Positions 5,498 through 10,300 of a stretch of DNA of 10,300 nt are shown here, one piece after another. This stretch comes from Elusimicrobiota bacterium (GTDB lineage Bacteria > Elusimicrobiota > Elusimicrobia > UBA1565 > JACRDR01), in contig JACQPI010000002.1 in the NCBI GenBank assembly GCA_016207585.1, positions 1 through 10,300 on the forward strand, read 5' to 3'. A program made the translations under genes and the position numbers. The number at the start of each line of letters is the position of its first letter. Position 1 is the first letter of the stretch. The notes beneath the pieces are model-generated. The model was not told where the DNA came from. It made no database searches and worked only from the letters and a program-made list of their open reading frames with translations.

Positions 5498-6463
5498 TCA
5501 TCGGATCAGCGAATCGTCCTCGTGCCCGCTCTTGAGATAGCGGAGCGGGTTGACCGGCTTGCCGTGCCTCCATATCTCGTAGTGGAGATGGTCCCCCGTC
5601 GAACGGCCGGTCGTCCCCATGTAGGCGATCATCTCCCCACGCCGAATCGTCTGGCCGAGCCGAACCAGCACCTTCGAGGTATGCCCGTACAGCGTCGAGT
5701 AGCCCCATTCGTGCTCCAAAAGCACCATGCGGCCGTATCCGCCGCGCCAGCCCGCATGGCGGACGATCCCGTCCGCGGTAGCGAGAATGGGCGTGTCGGC
5801 GTTGCTGGCGATATCGAGCCCGGAATGAAACTCGCTCGACTCCGAATCATCCCCCCGATTGATCGGAGAGAACCGGTAGCCGAATCGGGAAGTCAATCGC
5901 CCCTCGGTCGGCCAACCGACGGGAGTCGAGCGATAGAGGCTGCGACGGGCATTGATATACCACCGGATCTCCTGGAAACTGGCCAGCCGCTTCTCGGACT
6001 CCTTCCGAAGACCGACTATATTGGAGCGAATCACGGCCGGATTCGAGCGGACCGGGTCGCGCAAGAAATAGTCGCGCAGGCTTCGGCGGTCCATGACGTT
6101 GGGCCCCCCCGCCCCCTCCTGGACCTCGATAATCGCGCGGCGATCGCGCATTCCCAAGAGCGTCCTCATCTGCTGGTCCGTCTCGCGGGCGCGATCGAGA
6201 TTCTCGCGGGAACGGTCGATTTCGGAGGCTAGAAAGGCGATCCGGGTGCGCATGACCCGGTTGTCGGCCTTCGTGATCCAGTAATCCACATGACGGCCCA
6301 GGAGATAGCCCCCGGACAGGGTGAGGCCCGTCCACAAGAGCAGGCAAAAAATAATGAAATTCAACGTAAAACGGAACCGCCACAGGGGAAGATCCGTGTG
6401 GGGAACGATCAGAACCGTCACATGGCGGCCCAAAGGCCGCAGGAGATCCTTCAGGAAGTTCAA
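5498..6463 (-). CDS. Membrane-anchored M23 (LytM-type) peptidoglycan endopeptidase, 321 aa
   Basis: This zinc metallopeptidase probably cleaves peptide crosslinks in the periplasmic cell wall. From the TTG start, residues 1-33 are basic and cytoplasmic, 34-54 a membrane helix, about 60-105 a heptad-like coiled coil, and about 183-310 the M23 domain. Zinc and catalytic residues are complete: His213 and Asp217 in HSGLDIAS, His261 in LYGHTSK, and His292/His294 in DHLHYEIW. The longer frame to an ATG at 6586 was rejected because it would run through the end of the rhodanese gene and past the promoter at 6488-6516. The TTG at 6463 has GAGG at a spacing of 5 nt and lies about 17 nt after the expected transcription start. 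It is the first gene of the operon and is followed by bactofilin, its likely spatial organiser. Confidence 0.93.
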   Translation of the reverse strand: MNFLKDLLRPLGRHVTVLIVPHTDLPLWRFRFTLNFIIFCLLLWTGLTLSGGYLLGRHVDYWITKADNRVMRTRIAFLASEIDRSRENLDRARETDQQMRTLLGMRDRRAIIEVQEGAGGPNVMDRRSLRDYFLRDPVRSNPAVIRSNIVGLRKESEKRLASFQEIRWYINARRSLYRSTPVGWPTEGRLTSRFGYRFSPINRGDDSESSEFHSGLDIASNADTPILATADGIVRHAGWRGGYGRMVLLEHEWGYSTLYGHTSKVLVRLGQTIRRGEMIAYMGTTGRSTGDHLHYEIWRHGKPVNPLRYLKSGHEDDSLIR

Positions 6464-6468
6464 GGATA

Positions 6469-6472
6469 CCTC
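6469..6472 (-). promoter_or_regulatory. Ribosome binding site that sets the TTG start of the M23 gene
   Basis: On the minus strand GAGG is followed by TATCC and then TTG at 6463-6461. It is the only initiation codon with a good site between the promoter and the conserved protein sequence. Confidence 0.7.
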
Positions 6473-6487
6473 GTCTAGTCCGTGGAT

Positions 6488-6516
6488 TTTATAACAGAAG
6501 TTGACGACGGTGTCAA
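6488..6516 (-). promoter_or_regulatory. Strong sigma70-type promoter of the M23-bactofilin operon
   Basis: On the minus strand TTGACA (6516-6511), a 17-nt spacer and TATAAA (6493-6488) give a perfect -35 and a 5-of-6 -10 at ideal spacing. Initiation is expected about 6480, leaving a short leader of about 17 nt before the TTG start. The -35 hexamer contains the TGA stop codon of the rhodanese gene (6515-6513), so the two transcription units abut with no spare base. No other promoter of this quality is seen before 835, so it probably drives all six genes. Confidence 0.85.
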
Positions 6517-6851
6517 TAAGACGCGACGGTGGGATCGATCCGCTCGGACCAGGCGTCGATGCCTCCGGCCACGTTGACGGCCCCAAGAAAGCCTCGCCCG
6601 CGCAGGAGCTGGACCGCCCGGCCGGAGCGCCCCCCCGCCTTGCAGTAGACCGCGATTTCCCTGTCCTTGAACGGCTCCAACTCCGAAACCCGGTCCGGAA
6701 GCTGGCCCAGCGGGATCAGGCGGGCGTTTTCCAACCTGGCGATGTCGTACTCGAACTGCTCGCGGACATCCAAAAGGAAAATGTCCTCCTTCCGGTCCAG
6801 CTTCTGCTTCAGTTCTTCGACCGTGATCTCCGGCGCATCGAATTTTGCCAT
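6513..6851 (-). CDS. Single-domain rhodanese-like sulfurtransferase, 112 aa
   Basis: This small cytoplasmic protein likely carries a persulfide on its active-site cysteine for sulfur transfer. The N-terminus has ITVEELKQKL and LLDVREQFEYDIARLENARL (about 26-45), the conserved Asp-Val-Arg and Glu motif. IPLGQLPDRV follows (46-55), and the active-site loop CKAGGRS with Cys70 is intact in VYCKAGGRSGRAV. The VAGGIDAW motif (94-101) closes the fold. Size and motifs match stand-alone GlpE/PspE-like or ThiF-associated rhodaneses, but the sulfur acceptor is unknown. The ATG at 6851 is preceded by GGAGG at 9 nt. It diverges from alaS. Its stop codon is embedded in the -35 of the M23 operon promoter, so read-through into the operon is possible. 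Confidence 0.95.
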   Translation of the reverse strand: MAKFDAPEITVEELKQKLDRKEDIFLLDVREQFEYDIARLENARLIPLGQLPDRVSELEPFKDREIAVYCKAGGRSGRAVQLLRGRGFLGAVNVAGGIDAWSERIDPTVASY

Positions 6852-6871
6852 GAATCATTTCCTCCAAAACC

Positions 6872-6877
6872 ATTATA
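6872..6877 (-). promoter_or_regulatory. Candidate -10 of the rhodanese gene
   Basis: TATAAT on the minus strand (6877-6872) is a perfect -10 hexamer, 20 bp before the ATG and just upstream of the GGAGG site. No convincing -35 lies 16-18 bp further upstream. Confidence 0.5.
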
Positions 6878-6953
6878 CCTTAAAATCCAAAAGCAGGGAT
6901 GCCGGAGTTCACGTTCAAGGCGGGCGGTCGAAAGCGAGGGTCCGGCGCAAATT

Positions 6954-6962
6954 TGCTAAAAT
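6954..6962 (+). promoter_or_regulatory. Candidate extended -10 promoter of alaS
   Basis: TG-C-TAAAAT (TG at 6954-6955, hexamer 6957-6962) is an extended -10 element 65 bp before the alaS ATG. It gives an expected leader of about 60 nt. No clear -35 is seen. No T-box or other obvious riboswitch fold is apparent in the leader. Confidence 0.45.
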
Positions 6963-7027
6963 CTCGCTTCATGATTGAGTATAGCGGAGGGAATGGTTGA
7001 CACCGTAAAGCTGTTCGGAAAGAAACC

Positions 7028-9784
7028 ATGCCGGCAAATGCTCTGCGCGAAGCCTTCCTGAAGTTCTTCGACCGCCGCGGCCACCTGGTGTGCGCCTCCA
7101 CGCCCATCGTCCCTCAGGGCGATCCGACGCTCCTGTTCACCTCGGCCGGCATGGTGCCGTTCAAGGCTTACTTTCTGGGGATCAAGAGCGGGATTTCGCG
7201 CGCCGCCTCCTGCCAGAGGTGCCTGCGCACGACGGACATCGACCGCATCGGAACGACCCTCCGGCACCTGACCTTCTTCGAAATGCTCGGCAATTTCTCC
7301 TTCGGGGATTACTTCAAGGCGGACGCGATTCATTGGGCGTGGGAGTTCCTCATCCGGGAAATGAAGCTCGATCCCAAACGGCTCCATCCCACCGTTTTTC
7401 GGGACGATTCCGAGGCGATGGACCTCTGGAAAAAGGAAAGCCCTCCCAACGCCCCGGCCCGCCTCGACGAGGACACCAATTTCTGGAACATGGGGCCGAC
7501 GGGGCCCTGCGGCCCTTGCTCCGAAATCTACTACGACCTGGGAGAGGAGCTCTCCTGCGGCAAGCCCGGTTGCGAACCCGGCTGCGACTGCGACCGCTAC
7601 ATCGAGCTATGGAACCTCGTCTTCACCCAGTTCGACCGCCAGGAGGACGGGAGCCTCAAGCCCCTGCCGCAGAAAAACATCGACACCGGCATGGGGCTCG
7701 AGCGCCTGGCGCTGGCGGCGGAAGGCAAGCGCAGCCCATTCGAGACGGCCCTCTTGAGCCCCATCATGGCCGCCGCCCGGGAGGTCCTGCGCGCCTCCCC
7801 CCAAAGCGACCCCGAGGCCCGCACGGCGCTGCGCATCATCGCCGACCACGTCCGCTCCGCGGCGGTGCTCGCGGCGGAAGGCATCATCCCCTCCAATGTG
7901 GAGCGGGGCTACGTCCTGCGGCGCCTCATCCGCAGGGCCGTGCGCTACGGCCGGCTGCTCGACCGCCGCGAGCCCTTCCTCCGCCATCTGGTCGCGCCCG
8001 TGCTGGAGGTGTTGGGAAAACCCTATCCCGACATCGCGAAATCCCAGGACCAGATACTCCAGACCCTGAAGGCCGAGGAGGAGCGCTTCCTCATCACCCT
8101 GGGGAAAGGGGAACGGGAGCTCGATGAAATCCTGGCCAAAAAGCCGAAGGCCCTGTCCGGCGAGATCGCCTTCAAGCTCTACGACACCTTCGGCTTCCCG
8201 TTCGAACTCACGAAAGAGATCTGCCGCGACCGAGGGGTGCCCGTCGACGAGGCCGCCTTCGCCGCGGCCCAGGAACGCGCCACGGCAATCGCCCGCAGCG
8301 GCTGGCAGGGCAGCGGCGAACAGGCGAACGTCCAGTACGAAAAGCTCTCGGCCGCCAATCCCGGACTCGCGTCGCAGTTCACGGGATACCAAAATCTCCA
8401 GATCGAGACCCGCATCGCCTGCGTGATCCCCTACCGACCGCAGGACCCCCTCCCCCACGACGCGCCGGCAGGCATTCCCCAACTTTATCCGGGGGACGAG
8501 GGCGAGGTGATCCTCCAGCGCACCACCTTCTATCCCGAGGGCGGCGGGCAGGTCGGGGACCAGGGCTCGCTTCTCGACGATCTCGGCAACAAGGTCGCCG
8601 AGGTCCACGACACCCGGCGCCCCCTTCCCCACCTGATCACCCACCGCGTCACCGCGCTGCGTCTCCTCCAGCCGGGCATGAAGGTCAAGGCGTCCGTAGA
8701 CCCGCAACACCGCCAGCTCTCGGCCTACCATCACACGGCCACCCACCTTTTGAACGAGGCGCTGCGGCGCGTCTTGGGCCCGAACGTCCGCCAGGCGGGC
8801 TCCTGGGTCGCGCCGGACCGCCTGCGCTTCGACTTCACGTTTCCCCGGCCGATGACGGAAGAGGAGCTGAAGGCGGTCGAAAGCCAGGTGAACGGAGTCA
8901 TCGAGGCCGACATGCCCGTCGAGCCGCAGGAGCGGGCCAGGACGGAGATCGGGGCGCTCAAGGCCGTCACTTTGCTGGGAGAGGACTACGGAGAAACCCC
9001 TCGCTTCGTCCTGATCGCCCCCAAAGGCTGGAGGGCGCCGATGGACCGCTTCAGCCTCGAGCTCTGCGGCGGCACCCACGTGGAAAATACCGGCCAGATT
9101 CGGCGTTTCAAGATCGTCAGGGAATCCTCGGTCGCGGCGGGCATACGGCGCATCGAGGCCGTCGCCGGGCCGGCGCTGGAAGAGTATCGGCGCTCCCTCG
9201 AAAACAAGCTCCGGCAGGAGCTGGAGGACTCCCTGGCGCGCTACCTCCAGGTCGTCGCTCAGATCATGGAAATCACCCGCAAGCCGATCCGCGCGATTCC
9301 GCAAAGGGTCCCGGATCCCGCGACCGCCCCGATCCCCGACATCCAAAGGGCGCTCAGCGCCCTGCGGGAGCTCGAGAAGATGCTGCGCAACGAGCTGTCG
9401 ACCCTCAAGAAGCAGGCGCTGACCCACCAGGCGCAGATGGGGAAGGTGCTCTTGGAGGTCGGCGACGTCCGCCTCTGCATCCAAAAGTTCAGCCAGGCCG
9501 AGACCGCGACGTTGCGTTCGATCGCCGACGAGGCCAAGCGGGAGATCGGCACGGGGGTCGTCCTGGTCGGGTCGAGCGACGAGAAGAAGCTGTCGTTCAT
9601 CGTCAGCGTCACCCAGGACCTGGTCGGCAAGGGCCTGCACGCGGGCCGGATCGCGCAGACGGTGGCGGGCCTGACGGGCGGCAAGGCGGGAGGCCGCCCC
9701 GACTTCGCGCAGGGCGGAGGCCCCGACTACGACTGGGAGAAGATCGTAGCGACGGTGTCCGAATCGATCCGCTCCCGCGCCTGA
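7028..9784 (+). CDS. alaS: Alanyl-tRNA synthetase, 918 aa
   Basis: This enzyme charges tRNA-Ala with alanine and clears mischarged Ser or Gly. The class II catalytic domain (about 1-250) shows PTLLFTSAGMVPFKAYFLG (33-51), CLRTTDIDRIGTTLRHLTFF (65-84) and GPTGPCGPCSEIYYD (156-170). GMGLERLA (221-228) lies at the motif 3 region. The editing domain has the zinc ligands His569, His573, Cys680 and His684 (HTATH and CGGTH). The C-Ala/DHHA1 domain ends with LTGGKAGGRPDFAQGGG (882-898). It is somewhat longer than the E. coli enzyme (876). A Cys-rich insert CGKPGCEPGCDCDR (177-190) follows motif 2, as in some other bacterial AlaRSs. The usual SGGQVGD loop reads GGGQVGD (505-511). The start at 7028 has only weak Shine-Dalgarno (GGAAAG), but an in-frame TGA at 6998 excludes a much longer form. 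Confidence 0.98.
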   Translation: MPANALREAFLKFFDRRGHLVCASTPIVPQGDPTLLFTSAGMVPFKAYFLGIKSGISRAASCQRCLRTTDIDRIGTTLRHLTFFEMLGNFSFGDYFKADAIHWAWEFLIREMKLDPKRLHPTVFRDDSEAMDLWKKESPPNAPARLDEDTNFWNMGPTGPCGPCSEIYYDLGEELSCGKPGCEPGCDCDRYIELWNLVFTQFDRQEDGSLKPLPQKNIDTGMGLERLALAAEGKRSPFETALLSPIMAAAREVLRASPQSDPEARTALRIIADHVRSAAVLAAEGIIPSNVERGYVLRRLIRRAVRYGRLLDRREPFLRHLVAPVLEVLGKPYPDIAKSQDQILQTLKAEEERFLITLGKGERELDEILAKKPKALSGEIAFKLYDTFGFPFELTKEICRDRGVPVDEAAFAAAQERATAIARSGWQGSGEQANVQYEKLSAANPGLASQFTGYQNLQIETRIACVIPYRPQDPLPHDAPAGIPQLYPGDEGEVILQRTTFYPEGGGQVGDQGSLLDDLGNKVAEVHDTRRPLPHLITHRVTALRLLQPGMKVKASVDPQHRQLSAYHHTATHLLNEALRRVLGPNVRQAGSWVAPDRLRFDFTFPRPMTEEELKAVESQVNGVIEADMPVEPQERARTEIGALKAVTLLGEDYGETPRFVLIAPKGWRAPMDRFSLELCGGTHVENTGQIRRFKIVRESSVAAGIRRIEAVAGPALEEYRRSLENKLRQELEDSLARYLQVVAQIMEITRKPIRAIPQRVPDPATAPIPDIQRALSALRELEKMLRNELSTLKKQALTHQAQMGKVLLEVGDVRLCIQKFSQAETATLRSIADEAKREIGTGVVLVGSSDEKKLSFIVSVTQDLVGKGLHAGRIAQTVAGLTGGKAGGRPDFAQGGGPDYDWEKIVATVSESIRSRA

Positions 9785-9790
9785 TCGATT

Positions 9791-9799
9791 TGTTAGAAT
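9791..9799 (+). promoter_or_regulatory. Candidate extended -10 upstream of tRNA-Arg
   Basis: TG-T-TAGAAT lies 7 bp after the alaS stop, with the hexamer at 9794-9799. It could drive tRNA-Arg with a leader of about 88 nt that includes the hairpin at 9862-9878. Alternatively tRNA-Arg is processed from alaS read-through. No -35 is clear. Confidence 0.4.
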
Positions 9800-9861
9800 G
9801 CCTCTTCGGGGGGTTCAGCGCCGCGCCCGACCGGAGGGAGGCAAGCAAGCGACGAAGAAAC

Positions 9862-9878
9862 GGGGGGCAGAGCCCCCC
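9862..9878 (+). terminator. GC hairpin before tRNA-Arg, possible weak alaS terminator
   Basis: GGGGGGC-AGA-GCCCCCC is a perfect 7-bp GC stem with a triloop, followed by TTGTAAAT rather than a true U run. It lies 77 nt after the alaS stop and 15 nt before tRNA-Arg. The stem and triloop type resemble the hairpin at 705-725, so it may be a dispersed repeat rather than a terminator. Confidence 0.4.
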
Positions 9879-9893
9879 TTGTAAATATAAGGG

Positions 9894-9965
9894 GCGCCCA
9901 TGGTGAAATGGATATCACGGCAGCCTCCGGAGCTGCAAGCGCAGGTTCGATTCCTGCTGGGCGCA
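9894..9965 (+). tRNA. tRNA-Arg (anticodon CCG)
   Basis: A canonical 72-nt class I cloverleaf. The acceptor is GCGCCCA (9894-9900) with TGGGCGC (9958-9964) and discriminator A9965. The D stem is GTGA/TCAC. The anticodon stem is GCAGC/GCTGC (9920-9924, 9932-9936) with loop CTCCGGA and anticodon CCG at 9927-9929. The T stem is GCAGG/CCTGC with loop TTCGATT. All stems are fully paired. It reads the CGG codon. CCA is not encoded. A short ACGG/CCGT pair followed by TTTT (9965-9983) just downstream could be a weak terminator. Confidence 0.95.
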
Positions 9966-10035
9966 CGGTTTTCTTCCGTTTTTCCCGTTCCGTAAGCGCT
10001 ATTGCCCTCCCGGATATAACTCAGCTGCCATCAGG

Positions 10036-10300
10036 TTGAAACCCTATCTTGCGTCTGATTATGTAGAACGGCGCATCTATATGCTTCGGGGACACAAGGT
10101 TATGCTCAGTCCCGACCTCGCTACGCTCTACGGGGGCGAGCCACGGGCTCTGGTGCAGGCCGTAAAGCGAAACAAGGCCAGGTTCCCAAGCGATTTCATG
10201 TTCCAGCTCAATCTTAATGAATTTAAAACCTTGAAATCACATTTTGTGACTTCAAGTTGGGGCGGATTACGTCGAGCGTTGCCCTATGCATTCGCCGAAC
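10036..10300 (+). CDS. ORF6N-domain protein, N-terminal part (runs off right edge)
   Basis: The frame reads LKPYLASDYVERRIYMLRGH, then KVMLSPDLATLYGGEPRALV and QAVKRNKARFPSDFMFQLN. It continues to FVTSSWGGLRRALPYAFAE at the window edge. This is the conserved ORF6N domain, including the RIYxLRGHKVML, DLAxLYG, QAVKRN, RFPxDFMFQL and VTSSWGG blocks. The family relates to phage antirepressor-like DNA-binding proteins. There is no ATG before the conserved region: TTG at 10036 is the best start (AGG just upstream), and the ATG at 10081 would remove the conserved RIY segment. The frame stays open further upstream without homology, so a degenerate 5' end is possible. It begins about 70 nt after tRNA-Arg. 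GEP replaces the usual V(E/P)T after LYG. The rest of the gene is outside the window. Confidence 0.8.
   Translation, partial: MKPYLASDYVERRIYMLRGHKVMLSPDLATLYGGEPRALVQAVKRNKARFPSDFMFQLNLNEFKTLKSHFVTSSWGGLRRALPYAFAE

Noticed and set aside
6464..6586. Extra 41 N-terminal residues of the M23 protein from an ATG at 6586
   Set aside because: They overlap the end of the rhodanese gene and the promoter, and have no family resemblance; the TTG at 6463 has a proper ribosome site.
6993..7061. 22-codon leader ORF overlapping the alaS start
   Set aside because: A GGAGG lies only 2 nt before its ATG, too close for good initiation, and the peptide has no recognisable feature; kept only as a possibility.
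7607..9640. Minus-strand frame of 677 codons opposite alaS
   Set aside because: Antisense shadow of alaS; no domain signal and composition typical of GC-rich complement frames.

Overview
The window looks like chromosomal DNA of a GC-rich, probably uncultivated Gram-negative bacterium. This rests on a periplasmic-type chaperone fragment with an N-terminal membrane anchor, a bactofilin next to an M23 peptidase, sigma70-like promoters, and tRNA genes without an encoded CCA end. The phylum cannot be fixed from the sequence. Gene styles of this kind occur in Elusimicrobiota, Omnitrophota and deltaproteobacterial lineages, but that is a guess.

Layout. (1) 1-640 is an accessory-looking left end. 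It holds the 5' end of a minus-strand ORF6N-domain gene, a divergent 60-residue HTH gene, a 15-bp operator-like palindrome between them, a 125-bp inverted-repeat element with an internal perfect palindrome, and tRNA-Leu(CAA). (2) 640-835 is a non-coding, hairpin-rich stretch ending in a 35-nt imperfect copy of the 3' end of the tRNA-Leu gene, which abuts the stop codon of the next gene. (3) 835-6516 is a tightly packed minus-strand operon read from right to left: M23 peptidase, bactofilin, membrane-anchored SurA/PpiD N-domain protein, PfkB-family sugar kinase, ABC ATPase, ABC permease. Its promoter has a perfect -35 hexamer that overlaps the stop codon of the upstream rhodanese gene. (4) 6513-9784 holds a small rhodanese (minus) divergent from alaS (plus). 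(5) 9785-10300 holds a GC hairpin, tRNA-Arg(CCG) and the start of a second ORF6N-domain gene that runs off the right edge.

How the genes work together. The operon combines cell-wall remodelling (M23 peptidase), a cytoskeletal scaffold (bactofilin), an envelope chaperone-like protein, a cytoplasmic kinase and an ABC exporter. Gene spacing is 16, 4 and 1 nt, then a 4-nt overlap, then 14 nt, so co-expression is very likely and several junctions look translationally coupled. M23 plus bactofilin is a known cell-shape pairing; the role of the last four genes is inferred only from position. AlaRS and the two tRNAs are translation housekeeping. The two ORF6N genes, the HTH gene, the inverted-repeat element and the duplicated tRNA end are phage- or mobile-DNA-like and make the flanks the least ordinary parts of the window.
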